Source: Mimachlamys varia (taxonomy: Eukaryota > Mollusca > Bivalvia > Pectinida > Pectinidae). From it: DNA of 64,000 nucleotides. A program made the translations under genes and the position numbers. Numbering within the stretch: the first letter of the stretch is position 1; every line of letters starts with the position of its first letter. The notes below the pieces were generated by a model. The model saw only the letters and a program-made list of their open reading frames with translations. It did not search any database and was not told where the DNA came from. Positions 1 to 15,000 of the stretch are shown in pieces. Where the stretch lies: contig OX392529.1 in NCBI GenBank assembly GCA_947623455.1, positions 52,719,186-52,783,185 of the forward strand, read 5' to 3'.

Positions 1-29
1 GACTGATATATTTCATTAATATATAAGCC

Positions 30-71
30 ATGGACCTCCGGGGAAATCCAAGATTCATGGGACAGATGCGA
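30..71 (+). CDS. DROSHA: Drosha exon 1 (start codon)
   Basis: The exon encodes [14 protein letters not shown] and ends at a strong donor (CGA|GTAAGT). The ATG sits in GCCATGG context. An AG at 26-27 after an AT/pyrimidine stretch means this could be an internal exon with the 5'UTR upstream of the window. The exon is short and weakly conserved, so it rests on phase and position rather than homology. Confidence 0.7.
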
Positions 72-3000
72 GTAAGTCTAAGTGAGATGATTCTGGTTTC
101 TTGTTAAATCTAAGCAATTTTCTAAATAAAAATGAAATCGTCAGTACACTTTGCGAGTGAGTGACCAGGCCAAAATACCTTCGAATTCGAAGACCGACTG
201 TTGAAAACTGGAGAATAAATAACTGATTTAATAGGCCTGTCATTTCTATTGAATCTCTGTTATTATAGGAGTAGGAGAAATGTAAGAAAACACCAGGTAA
301 AACTGGATTGAACACGCGGGAGCCGGCCGGGTGGGGTGTTGTACCTGTGTTTCTTTTTACCCAGTCGTACATTTTAGATGTTAGCAGAACGTATGTATTA
401 TTATATACGTCTCTAATGCTAGTAACTTACCGAACTTGTATACATAAACTCTACTAATAGTACACTTTCCTGGTAGAATTCTAGTTATTTCGGCACCCGG
501 TAGTTTTGGTACATACAGATTTTTTTAACATGAATGTTGGAACACAAAGATAAACATTAAATTAGCAATTACTTTCAATTAATATCATTCATAAAACAGT
601 AAAAACAAATCAAAATACCAAAACAGCTCTTAGAAGTACCGAAACAAAAGTACCTGAGCAAATTACAAAAAGTGCTGAAACAACTTTTATTTGAAGTACC
701 GAAACAACTGAATCCCAGCGATGGTTTTACTAGTATACTGTGGTTTAAAATTGTGGCATTACGTACTATGGTGCATTAATCCTGTACCGGTTTTATGGTA
801 ACTTTCATAAATTCAGTTAAATTTTTGAAGAACTTCTTGTTACTTAGATCAGTTGGAATTCTAACATGGTTTAATTATGATTTCCTTTCATTTTGCTGAT
901 CAACTAACGTCTAAGACAGACATAGCTTCACTCAAACAATGTATTGTTAGAGGATAACACAGCTGGGTTGGCAGGCACCTGACAGTCTGCGACTTTAGTC
1001 ACTAGTCCTATGCCCATGACTAGTAAATTTTGGTTTTGGACTAGTGGAAAGTCCTTCAATTTCAATACCTTTGTTATATTAAACACTGCATTTTGCTTAT
1101 CTGGATTAGTGTTTGAAAATGTTTATGTCTTAGACTTACCAAATTGATTGAATTAATATTGGCTTCAGATAAAAAAAAAAACCAACCAATGACCTTTCAG
1201 CATTCAATAGCTATGGTATACCACGGTACGTACATAACTACGTACCACAGGATTTGCGCTTATAGCTAGTCGTTGACTATCGACACATCCCTGTTCTGAT
1301 GCATAACAAAATCACTTCAAAGGATATATATTTTTCTCCCACACTTCACAGGTTCATTCCATTTTTTGTTAGGGAAGAGATAAACCTGTCTTTTATCAGG
1401 GTAGGGAAAAGACAGCTCACACATGTTATTATTCTAAAACATCACTATCACATCATCACTTTATACAGTGTAACCATCTAGTAATATCACCAATTTTGTC
1501 ATATATTGAATCTGCCATTGATGATGGCGCCATGTACTGAGTTCACATTACAACTAATTTTTTTGCTAGGAAAGTGTGGGAGAAAAATAATCAATAAGCC
1601 CTGTGTGATGTAGACAGAGAAATCTCAACCCTTGGAATAAGATTTATAAATTATAGCACTCGAGAAAACCTTGTGCTAAAATTCATAAATATTACCCTCA
1701 GGTTGAGATTTCTCAGTCTACATCACACATGGGTGATAGATTCTATTAGTCTACTGCAGTCCTAGTTTGTTTTATATTTTACAAATGTTATAATTCTCAT
1801 GTACATATTTAGTTTCCAGGTGGAGTGGGAAACAATATTTCTCCTCGGATGCACCAGCACCAGGGCGTGATACCAAATGGGAGTCCATTTCTTCAAAACC
1901 AATCTCCGAACAATCCGTTATTGGCACAGATGTCCCCTGGTCTCAGACTTCCAATGGGATGTCCTCCGACGGGGCCTCCGCCCCCTACCATGAGACTGTT
2001 CAATCCTCTGGGCAACGTCCAGATCACTGTACCTGGTCAGTCTGTTCCACCACTATGGGGCACAGGTGCTGTACCAGGGATGCAGCGTCCCAATCCCGTG
2101 ACGGCCAGAGGACAGATGATACCAGGGAACATGAACATGGGAAATGTTTCATCTCTGAACTTCATGGGAGGAACACCACCCAATGTACCTTCTCAACATG
2201 ACCAGCTGGCATTTAGCCCCACGGCAATCAACTTACAGGTATGAAACAAAATTAATCTCAGTTTAAATTCCTATTGTTTCCTATATGTAGGTCAAGAACA
2301 ATTATGTGTCCAAAAAGTGAAAAAGCTATAAGTTCAGTAGATTTTTTGAATGAAATTCAATGGAGCAAAACGACACTTACTTGAACCTGGTTTATTCGAA
2401 CATTCGGCAAATTGTTAAGTTTGGTCCCAACCAAGTTTGTACATATTCAACCAACCTTGGATTATTTTAATATCATGTTTTCCTGGAACTTTTGATCAGG
2501 TCTCCACAAGTTCAAGTAAGTGAGGTTTTACTGCACTTATTTTTGGCTGCATGAGACCATTTACTTATTTTCCTAATAAATAATGGACAGGCAAAATAGC
2601 TCAACATGGCCCTAATACATGTTTTTTTTTAAATTAATATTTGGATTCTGTGCCAGCCTAACCCTTATTTAATATTTTTTCTTTTAATTTTTAGGTCACC
2701 TGAGACGAAGTCTCAAGTGACCTATTCTAATCGCCTTTTGTCCGTCGTCGTCCGTCGTGCGTCCGTAAACTTTTTATATTTTCGACTTCTTCTCCAAAAC
2801 CGCTGAACCAAATTCAATGAAATTTTACAGGAAGCTTCCATGGCTGAGGGTGAACCAAAATTGTGAATTATATGGTCCCCACCCACCAGGGGCATGCGGG
2901 GCGGGGCCAAAAAGGGTCAAATTGACTAAAACTTCAAAAATCTTCTCCTCTACTCTCAGATATGGTAGAATCAAATACTCTTCATAGATGGAAGGGTCTT

Positions 3001-6000
3001 AAGGTGCTTTACCAAAATTGTGAATTTCATGACCCTGGGGTCTCATGTTTGCCTCTGGGGAGAGGGTAAACTTTACTATAGTTTATATAGGGAAATCACA
3101 TTTTTGACTATTATTTGTTGGATTTGTATTGGAATTCATTCTTACTTGTATAAAATTATCAGCATGGGATGACACTTTGATGGTATGTACATGTTGGCCC
3201 TAGTTGACCCCCAGGGGCTGGAGGGCGGGGCCAAAAAGGGTCAAATTGACAAAAATTTCAAAAATCTTCTTCTCTACTCTTAGATATGGTAGAATCAAAT
3301 ACTCTTCATAGATAGAAGGGTCTTAAGGTGCTTTACCAAAATTGTGAATTTCATGACCCTGGGGTCTCATGTTTGCCCCAGGAGAGGGGGTAAACTTTAC
3401 TATAGTTTATATAGGGAAATCACATTTTTGACTATTATTTGTTGGATTTGTATTGGAATTCATTCTTACTTGTATCAAATTATCAGCATGGGATGACACT
3501 TTGATGGTATGTGCATGTTGGCCCTAGTTGACCCCCAGGGGCTGGAGGGCGGGGCCAAAAAGGGTCAAATTGACAAAAATTTCAAAAATCTTCTTCTCTA
3601 CCCTCAGATATGGTAGAATCAAATACTCTTCATAGATGGAAGGGTCTTAAGGTGCTTTACCAAAATTGTGAATTTCATGACCCTGGGGTCTCATGTTTGC
3701 CCCTGGGGAGGGGGTAAACTTTACTATAGTTTATATAGGGAAATCACATTTTTGACTATTATTTGTTGGATTTGTATTGGAATTCATTCTTACTTGTATC
3801 AAATTATCAGCATGGGATGACACTTTGATGGTAGGTACATGTTGGCCCTAGTTGACCCCCAGGGGCCTGCGGGGCCAGGCCAAAAAGGGTCAAATTTACA
3901 AACATTTCAAAAATCTTCTTCTCTACTCTTAGATATGGTAGAATCAAATACTCTTCATAGATGGAAGGGCCAAAAATGTGAATTTCATGACCCTGGGGTC
4001 TCATGTTTGCCCCTGGGAAGGGGGTAAACTTTACTATAGTTTATATAGGGAAATCACATTTTTGACTATTATTTGTTGGATTTGTATTGGAATTCATTCT
4101 AACTTGTATCAAATTATCAGCATGGAATGACACTTTGATGGTATGTACATGTTGGCCCTAGTTGACCCCCAGGGGCTGGAGGACGGGGCCAAAAAGGGTC
4201 AAATTGTCAAAAATTTCAAAAATCTTCTTCTCTTCTCCCAGATATGCTGGAATCAAATACTCTTCATAGATGGATTGGTTTTAAGGTTCTTTACCAAAAT
4301 TGTGAATTTCATGACTCTGGGGTCTTGCATCTCCCGCTGTGGAGGGGGTTAAGTTTACTATAGTATATTGGCAGAAAAAAACATTTTTTTTGCATTATTT
4401 GTTTAATTGCCATAAGAAATGATGCAAATTTGGTTGAAATTATCAATATGACATGACTTTTGAGTAGTACGCACATATTGACACTGACTGACCCCCAGGT
4501 GCCTGAGGGGTGGGGCCTAAAAGGGTCAAATTGACATAATTTCAAAAATTCATTTTTTCCACTCCCAGATATGCTACAATGTATTGTTATAAATATTCAT
4601 CTCAACATTCCCATATTTCTCTTTCATATCAAACATCAGGTGACCGTTAAGGCCCATGGGCCTCTTGTGTTAAAAAATCTATTAGATGTTATAAGATTTC
4701 CATTTATAAAAGAAAAAAACCTTAGGTCAATTATCTGTAAGTAATGTTGTAATACATGTACCGTATTGACCTAATTAACTTGTGCACTGTACAAAAGTAC
4801 AAAAGGGATGCACTTGACAAAGACATATACTGGGGAAATGTCCATGTGAAAATCTGGTTGGGAAATATTCTAGATATTGCCATTGTAGAAAGTTAAGTTT
4901 AAGTTTTTCTGTTGCATTTTAATAATCTGTTGTGTATTTTCCTTTTATTTACAGGTTCCACAACAAGGGGGAATGGGTTTTATGAATGGAGGCCAGACCA
5001 GATCTCCCGTTTTTCAAAACATGAATCAGACATCCTTTGGTGGCGTAGTGGGTAATATGGCGTCGGGTCAAAACAAGCCCAACCAGAACTGTCAAAATGT
5101 AGACAGAAAGGGGACCGACCAGAGAAACGTCCAGTCCTCCTTCAGGTCCCAGGGCTACCGAGACAGAGGACAGAGAGATCATAGAAGTCAAGGTCAGGAT
5201 AGAGGTCAAGGTCAGGATAGAGGTCAAGGTCAGGATAGAGATCAGGGGTCAAATTATAGACGCAACCGAGACGGTGACAGGTCACAGCATTCTGACCGCA
5301 GCAACCGTGACCGGGGTGGTGGTAGAAGCATGTCAGGTGACAGAGGTGGTGACAAGCAGGGTGTCCCACATCCTCGAGACAGAGATTCAGCTGATTCTAG
5401 GTAAATATCATACACATATTTGTTCACAGGTACAAGCTGTTGTCTGTCAGTACACCCGTTGTACAGTTCTCTTCCGGTGATTTGGTACCTCACCGGTGGA
5501 GCAAAACAAATTCCTTTACCCTTCGATCGTAGGGGTGAGATGACCGTCAGTGAGACTCCTGCTGTCTGGGTAAGATTCGCTGGCTCTAGCCTGCCTGCTA
5601 CAACTATCCTGCTGCGGCCATGGATGAGGGGAATAACTTTGGTCACAGAAATACATTTGTTGTTTACCTGTCTCCCAGGCAAAAAACCCTGATGGAGTAA
5701 ACATGTAATTTTGTCATAAACAGTCATTATACATTTAATAAACAAATTATATCATGCCTCGCTCTGGAACAGCTCTTTTGTAGATTGACTGGAAAATATT
5801 ATTTTTGTTAATTTGATCTATATATGATTTTAATACCATTGTTATGCAGCAGAATTTCGACTTTCTATATACAGAAATTCCAGACACGAGTCTTCAGGTA
5901 GAACAGACTCCAGAAAGAGAGGTAACTCCAGACCTAGAGATGGGTCCAAAGATGATAATAATGCACAAAAAAATGATACAAGGGGATATCGTTCAAGAAG

Positions 6001-9000
6001 AGATAATTCCAGAGGAAACGATAGGAGGGGGAACAACTCTAGAGGTGGCGACACAAGAGGAGACAATACAAACGAGAGCTCCAGAAGGGGAGGTCGCAGA
6101 GAGAATCGACCATATGGTAACCGTGAAAACGAAGATGAAACAAGAGGAACCAAGAGACGAAGCAATAAAGAGTCTTACTCCAGGTGTGTATATAAAATGT
6201 TCATATATTTTACAACAAGAGGCACATACTTGATGAACTTGCATGGGTCAAGTATATTGGTACTTCATGCTATATGCGTACCTGTTACTGAAGGGTCAGT
6301 GGACATAAGTAATCCAGCGACCTTCCTTTGGGAAAAATGGATGGAGTGGAAGAGTGCTGGAGTACTGTGACAATGGTAGGGCTGGGCAGTTTTACCGGTA
6401 TACCGTGGTATAAAGTTGTGATGGTACATAGCATGGTACATTAGTCCTGTACTGGACTTTCATTTAACTTATCAATGAACCATTTGTTACAGAGATCAAT
6501 TGGAAGTCTAATATGGTTTAATTATAGTTTGCTGATCCATTAGGACAGACATAACTTCACTCAAACAATATTAGATGATAACACAAAGAGAAACTTATGA
6601 CAGGCCTCTTGTTGATTGGCTTCAGAACAAAACAGCCAGAGACCTTTAGCTAGCTCAAACATTCAATCAAGGTGGTATACCAGGGTACGCACCGCAGTAT
6701 TTTCCTAAATACCGTGGTACTTTTGAATTTGTGGTACCTAGCTCTAATCATAGGAAATGTGTCCCTTTAAACACTTGCTGATGATGTGTCCCTTTAAACA
6801 CTTGCTGATGAGGTGGTGACTGGGTAGTGTAACAATCAGATAAGTGGAGACTGGATAGTGAGACAGTCAGATTGAAGATTTCATTATGATAATCTTATGT
6901 GTTGCACTTAGCTCTTTCTGTACTGAAACTCCAGTCCGGAATCTGTACCGGATTTTCTAACTAGGCTCGCCCCGCCGCATACCAAAAAATTGTGATAATA
7001 ACATTTTTTGGACAATGTGTATCTGCTGAAAGAATCGAGAAATAAACAGGTAACTGTGAACTAATGTTATTTTTCTTTCTTGTTGTTGTTTCTAACTCTT
7101 AACTTTTGCGGCATTACGACCAACTGGTATATGGTTATAACTGAGAAATTGACAGTTATTTGTCAACAAACAATAGGATTAACTGTATGCAACACCACGT
7201 TGTAATGTAGTTCCTAATTGGGGTAGATTTGGGCGACAAAGTCATTAAGTTTTGCTAAATACAAGGTGGTTTTTATCATGATTGACATAAAAAATATCCT
7301 TAATTACATCCAAAAGTCTCGATACCGGTACATATTTTGTTATGAATTTACAAGTGTTCTGATCAATTTTAATTGCTGTCATATTGATGCAAACCAAACT
7401 CACCAGCTTGTAATAAATTTTGAAAAATATTGCACCATATGACATTACGTCATATGGTGCAATATAAGTACTTGACTCATGAAAGTTACTTTACAACTGA
7501 TGGATACTGATTTTACTGACAATTTCAATTGAATTTCATGCCTATTCTGTAATACATATAACCACCGAAACAAAAGAAAATAATGCCAAAGTCTCTTTTT
7601 GTGTGTATACGACAACAGGGATGAGACGTCACAATTTGTTTGTCGCCCGTAAACGACAACAATACGGAAAAAGTTAATCAGAGTGCATGACTAGATTATT
7701 TTGATATGAAGCAATGTCTGATTAAATTTTTTGACAAAAATCAACTTAGAATAATTAAAAGTGTTTTCTGAATATATCAATTTATGTCATTCAAATGTTG
7801 CAGTGATTCGAAGAGGAGACGAACGTCAAGTCCAAAGCCGACGACATCAAAGCCAGAAGAAGGATTATCAGACGGTGAAACAGAGAGCCAGGATCAGTCG
7901 GAGACTGTAGACTCAATTGGTATCATCACACCTGCCTGGATCAGGTGTTCTCCGGCCGATCTCTACTTCTCCAGGAACACAGAGGTAACTTAAGCTTCAT
8001 GGAAATCTATACAGTTCTAATTTTAGTCTTTAACCCATCTACCCCTGAAAAACCATTTAACCTCTCCCAATTCAAAGGTTTCAGGGGTGAATGAGTTAAA
8101 GATGTGATGTTGAATTTGATAAGTTTACTTTTGTTTATTAATGAAACAGAAAAAAATGCTGTATAAATTACATCTTTTACATTTTCCTGTAATTAATCTA
8201 GGGTCAATTAGGTATGTATTTTTGTGAATAGTTTGTGAAGTATTGATAGAAGCCATTATAGATAAGTTTGGTGTAATAGTCAGGATGTGTGGAGAGTACG
8301 AAGAGGATGACAGATCTTGAGGACAAGTTTGACCTGGAGCTGCTTCAGCGAGCCAAGTTGATCAAGGAAGCTCAGCCAAAAGTGGAGATACCCCCACCAG
8401 TCCCAGTCCATGGCCACACCCACCACCATCATCACTCAGGTAAGCCACGCCCACAACAAATAATCACTCAGGTAAGCCAAACCCACCACCATCATCACTC
8501 AGATAAGCCACGCCAACAAATGATCACTCAGGTAAGCCATGCCAACAAATGATCACTCAGGTAAGCCACACCCACCACCATCAACACTCAGGTAAGCCAC
8601 GCCAACAACAAATAATCACTCAGGAAAGCCACACCCATCACCATCATCACTCTGGTAAGCCACGCCTACCACATCATCACACAGGTAAGCCACGCCCATC
8701 ACCATCATCACTCTGGTAAGCCACACCCATGACATCAACAAGCAGGTCAGTCATTCCCACCACATGATCACTCAGAATCTTTAGAATCTTTCTTTTAAAT
8801 GAATGACTGGATATTGTCCAACCATTCCCACTGAGCCTCTTATTTATGATTTTCTTATCAGATGCAATGAAAGAATTTCGGCAAAATCTAAAAACTAGTT
8901 TAATACTAATACTTTTTTGATGAAGGTGTTGCTCTTTTATTCTAAATTATCATACTTTGAGATTGACTAATTTTCCTTCTGGGTTGGGGTCCGCGGTGGC

Positions 9001-12000
9001 CAAATGGTTAAGGTATTCCAACATTCTACGACTAGCCCTCTACCTCTGGGTTGCGAGTTCGAATCCCACGTGGGACAGTTGCCAGGTACTGACCGTAGGT
9101 CGGTGGTTTTTCTCCAGGTACTCTGGCTTTCCTCCACCTCCAAAACCTGGCACATACCTAAATGACCCTGGATGTGTATAGGATGTAAACAAAATAAACC
9201 AAACCAAAATTAAAATTTTCTCGGATTGGTGTTTCTCCAGATACGGACAGCAGCAGTAGTAGTAGCAGTAGTGGTAGTGGGTCAGATTCCGAGGGGAACG
9301 ACGAGGAAGACGAAGAAAACAAGTGGATGGAGGAGCTCAACAGGAAAAAGAACCACCCTTACCGACTCCATGAGGAGCTCTGGTACAACGACCCAGGGGA
9401 GGTAACTCATTTTAGATTTTGTGTTATTTTTGATTGCAAACTTTTGTAATGTTAAGAGAATAATGCTAATTAGGAATTATTTAACACAATGTATTTTACT
9501 GTCATTTTGCATGTGTAGTGCATACTTTTTTGAGGAAAATTGAAAGTATCAAATATGGGCTGCACACTCTATGCAAGAACAATAGAAAACCTTACCTTGC
9601 TCGAGATCATTTAATGTTAAAATTCGAAGATTTTCAGAATGATTTGAAATATGCTTTTGGCAACAAAACCTTAAAATTGCCTCCATTTCGAACTGTCGTC
9701 AACCTTCAGTTTGTTGTTTTAATGATCCACACCTAAATTATTTTGATTTTTTGTTAATTTTCTTTTCAAGTGTTTCTTGTTAGTTACCGCTCAGGTTAAC
9801 TTTGTTTCAGCCTTATTTTTGCATGGTTATCTGACAACTGGATTTTTTTCCAGAAATTTTCATAATCATGAAAAATTCCCTTAAGTTACGTATATTGGGC
9901 CTTTAAAGGGTGATATGGATTCAGATTTTGGAAGAATCATTTATAAATGGTTTGGGACTCTCAGTGGCCTATATGGCAGCATCTTAAAGATCTTTGAACA
10001 AACCAGGGATATACAAATGGATTCAGTCCATCCGGATTGCTTTCCGAAGAAAATCTTTTGAAAAAATAATCAGATTTTGATGAAACCTGCTTGGTAGACT
10101 TATTACGTAAGCACCTCACCCACGTTTGTTTATTGTCTTATTTATTCTAATATTGATAATATACAACATTTATATAGTGCTATGTATAATTTGTAAAATT
10201 ACTCTGAAGTGCTTCACAACATATGGATAATAATTTAACACTTGTTATGCGAAAATAATTCCCTAATACTAAGTATTTTCATCACCTGAAATAAGCTCAG
10301 CATCACACAAGCAAATGTAAGTCAGTTGTTCTCAGTCGAGTGGTTGCAATATACGTAAACAAAATGTCCAAAATGAGTGAGGACAACACGGCAAGATCTA
10401 TTTTATTGAATTTATTGAGAATTCATCTTATTGAACGGATCTTGCTGTGTTGTCCTCAAGCTCAATCCTTATGGACATTGTCAACTTTATACAGTGAGGA
10501 CTCTGGTATACCTTGGATATCCACGGAAGACCCTGTCAGAATTTAGACAAATCATTGGATGTTGTGTCTCCACCTCCTATAGTGATTCATAAACAAAATT
10601 AGGGGAAAAAAATTAAGACTACAATGCAATAGATAATAGATGGTAGGAAAGTCTGGCCTTGAGGGTTACCGGTATGTCAATTATATTAAATGAAATGTTT
10701 TAGTTAAAACTTGTTTTGTACATGTTCGTGTTTACTGTTGATGTTTATAGTTCATGTTTACCGTTCATGTTTACCGCTCATGTTTACCGTTCATGTTATC
10801 TGTTCATGTTTAATGTTTATTTTAACTGTTCATGTTTACTGTTCATGTTTACCGTTCATGTTTACTGTTCATGTTTACCGTTCATGTTTACTGTTCATGT
10901 TTAATTTACGTTACCGTTCATTTTACTGTTCATGTTTATCATTCATGTTTACTTTTCATGTTTACTGTTCATGTTTACTGATCATGTTTACTGATCATGC
11001 ATTCTGTGTGTATCCAACAAATGTTCCTATGTAACAGATGAATGACGGCCCTGTATGCCGCTGTAGTTTGAAATCCAAGAGGACAGGAATCCGTCACGAC
11101 AAGTATCCGGGGGAGAAGGCTTCGGAAATGTGTAACCCTGTATCCAGTAACACAAACGTGCTATATCATTACGTCATCACGATGTCTCCGCCCACTAACT
11201 TCCTGGTGAGTGATAAACATTACAGGCAAACTTGTCTAAACTGACCTCAGAAGTTCTGGTCATCCCTTCATATTCAACCCTGTGTTAAGTTCTGTAAAAC
11301 TGGAAAAAATTGACCTCATTTTATTTTCGACCTTTTTGCCCAACTATGGAAGGGTGAATATTTTACCAAACATAGGCTTGCATCTCATATTACATGTACG
11401 ATTATGATCCAAGATATATCGCTGTGGCATCCAAAACACAAGTGTCAAATCATCGCAAATGGTATATATATCGAGGAACACTTCTATTTAATGCGTATGT
11501 GTTTTTGAAATATTTGAAAATGAAATAAATAATCACAAAACTTTTGAATGAATTAATCTTACCCCCGATTTATAGAAAATTATTGTCACATTCTTTTTAT
11601 TTATTTCAGACTCGAAGCCCCACCATTATAGAACATGATAATCATGAATATATTTTTGAAGGATTTTCATTATTTTCTCACTACAAGCTTGAAAATGTAA
11701 GTATTCTGTGAAAGGTATTCAGTAGAAAAAAACATGTATTAATGAGTATAGTAATGAACTCTTCTGGATAGGTCTGTAACATATGAGATTAAAAATTCAG
11801 ATCAAGTGCTGAATATTTTAAAAAGACTATAAAATTGTAAAAAAAAAAAAAAAATACATATGCAAATATTCTTAGACAGGTATTAAAGGCCCAATATACG
11901 TAACTTTCGGCAAAACTTGAATCGAAAATCAAGCCTTATAATTTATATTTATAGATTTAGTTTAGATTAACTGATATCAGCAATATTCAAGATGAATTCT

Positions 12001-15000
12001 TTCGCGGTTACCGGTACAGCAGCAGTTGAAACACGCTATTTGTAAACACTCGTCCATTTCGAACCGTCTTTTACCTTCGGTTTGTTGTTGAAGTGGGCCC
12101 CACCTGAATTATTTTCAATTCTTTGGATTTTTTTTTGTAAAGAGTTTCTTGTTAGTTACTACTCATGTTTACTTTGTTTTAGGCTTATTTTTGCATGGTT
12201 ATCAACTGGATTTTTTTTCAGAATTTTTCAGAATCACGAAAATTTCATAAAGTTACGTATATTGGGCCTTTAAGTAGAAAGAAAAATTATTTATGAATAT
12301 TGTAATTAACTCTTCTGGATATTCTATAACATATGAAATTGAAGATTCAGCCTATGGTCTGCGAAAGATGTATTTTCATACAGGATTAGTTGAATAAAAT
12401 CTTCTTCTATGAAGTTGTCATTTTCCTATATCTAATTATACAATGTAGCAGTTTATCTAAAGGAAATTTTTACAGTACTTTGAAACATGAATTCAATTTT
12501 AACTACTTTTTGAATTCAGGAAAGATTGCCAAAATGTTATTTGATGCTACATTTCAGTTGTCAATTAAGTTATAAATCAAGTATACATCTTATGTTCAAA
12601 ATATTTTATTGTTAATACCATACATATATATATACAGTTGTACATCGTTTATATATAGTATGAATAGAGGTTTCACAACGAGTGGTTTTTGGATATTAAA
12701 TTTATTTCATTCGAGTTAATTTATTTTTAAAAGTTACAAAAGACACGAGCTTTATCAAGTGTTTTTTGTAACTTTTAAAAAAATAATTAACGAGAGTGAA
12801 ATAAATTCCATATCCGATAACCACGAGTCGTGTGACCTGTATCTACCACAATTTCAGTGGAAAACAACTGGAGAGAACTGTGGACTATGATATGATCTCG
12901 TATATATATTCCCGCCAAGTGGTGATGAAGTCAACAATCGATGATGTTGTAAGCAACCAGCAAGTGACGTTGTTCCATTCAAATTTCATAATGTCAGCCA
13001 ATCAAAATGTGTTTAGAGTTTATTCCATGTGTTGTATAAACAGAAATGTTATTCAACAGTAGTTATGATTATTTGATACCCTGAGAGTTGAATAACATCC
13101 ACCTATTGCGGTAGAAATCAATTTACTATTTACATATATATTGCTTCAACAGGTAGTGTATATAGATGAAATTTTAAAATTAGCTTTTAATTCAGCAACA
13201 AAGAAAATGTTTTAAAATTTTGAAATGGAAAAACTATGAAAATTTATTTTGTGATTTTATTTTTTCCATTGTATGAACAGATACCAGTGTGTAAAGTAAT
13301 TAGGTTCAACATCAACTACACAATACACTTCTTTGAAGAAACTGTTCCTGAGGTAAGATGACTTATTTATGATGGAAATGAATTCAGGTCTCTATGACAC
13401 ATAGAAAATTTTTTTTTTTTTAAATAAATAAACACAGGAAAGATTAATTTTTATTTATTTTCACAAATGATGCCAACTTTATCTCGGAAATATTTGTAAT
13501 ATTTGAATAATTTTCTATTCAATGATGTTCAAAGAAAGTTTTACATATGTGACACTGATGTAGTTACAAACGATCATATACCATTGGAGTGAGAAGTTTT
13601 AGAAATAATTCAATATAAACATTTACTTATGAAATCAGCACGACTTTTTTTGTTTTTTTTTTACATTGTGATACTAATTCATTTCTTATTATTAATTGAG
13701 AAATGAAAGTTCAACATTGCAGTGATTCAGTGATGTGATAATGATATATTATTATACACATATAAGATAAATGCATCTTTAACTTACTTTGATATATTAT
13801 AATAAACCTATAACATATACATATCTTTCACTTACAGAACTTCTCTGTCCGAAGTCTAGACCTGTTTTCCCAGTTTCTGTTTACGGAAATCCTGGAGCTC
13901 GTAGATCTGGACTGGAAGGGGCCAGGAGATGAGAACTCTTGTCCACGTTTTCATCTTATGCCAAGATTTGCTCGAAGTCTGCCAGGTTAGTCAAAACTTA
14001 TAAGAAATAGTAATTTTAGGATCTGTCTGTTGAAATTTTTTTTATTAAAATTCTGTTTTATAAAAATTGTTGGACATATGAATGCTTTTTCACAAACATT
14101 ATATTGGTATTAACTTCTAAAATTTTCAATTAGGGATATTTCCCTCATTCTATATTTCTAACAAGGGAGAAGGGTGTGAAATATGACTGAAACTGTTTTG
14201 CTCAATTTTTCTTTCCATTTGTATGTATCAAAATACCTTCAAAAAGTATCCATTTGATCCAGACACACCTGTTATGGTCATTACACACACCCTGCAGTAA
14301 CTAGGATATCATTTGACCACAGGATGTAGATTTTGAGTTTGTTTGAGTGTGGCTTTAAATGAGTGAGATTTCGAGGGATATTGATCAAAATGAGAGAATC
14401 TCCCTTCTAATAAAGGAGAGTTAACGAATATGCACATACAGTTCAGTATCTAAGCTGACAAATGCCCTTATAGAATTCTCATAGTTAGGAGTGGTTTTGT
14501 GTACTCAATTACCACACAGTGTCCTTTCGTATACATTACAAAACAATGGTTGGCACGAAGATCCCTCTGGGATCTCTTGTTTTACTTCTAATACAGTTTG
14601 GAATAAATTCATTTCACATTTATTTCCAGAAAATGGTAAAGAAATATTGTCAATGAATGAGGTTCTGTTATATTTGCTGCGGAGTTCTAAACCATTGCTA
14701 GAGGAGACGGAACTCGCCCAGATATTGAAGTCTGACCAACACGACTGGGAGGACTTCCTTGACGAAATACGGGGCATGGTTGTCACATATCCCGGAATGG
14801 TTAGTAGATTGTGAAGATTGTTGGGATGGAGGGTTTAGACAGAGCTGGAACAGAAGGTTGGAGGGTTGGGACTGAGGGCTAGGGCGAAGGGTTGGGATGG
14901 AGGGTTGGGACTGAGGACAGGACTAGGGCGAAGGGTTGTGATGGAGGGTTGGGACAGAGGGTTGGAGGGTTGGGACTGAGGACTAGGGCAAAGAGTTTGG

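Larger units (their letters stand above)
12833..14629 (+). other. Drosha introns 9-11, outside the exons
   Basis: AT-rich intron sequence on either side of exons 10 and 11 with poly-T tracts. I see no repeat or RNA gene. Confidence 0.6.

Noticed and set aside
5254..5745. 163-codon minus-strand frame over Drosha exon 3 and intron 3
   Set aside because: It is antisense to the Arg-rich exon, has no recognisable domain, and its length follows from the biased composition.
8986..9070. A functional tRNA gene
   Set aside because: A and B boxes are present, but the sequence continues into a SINE body and A-rich tail, and a clean cloverleaf is not apparent.
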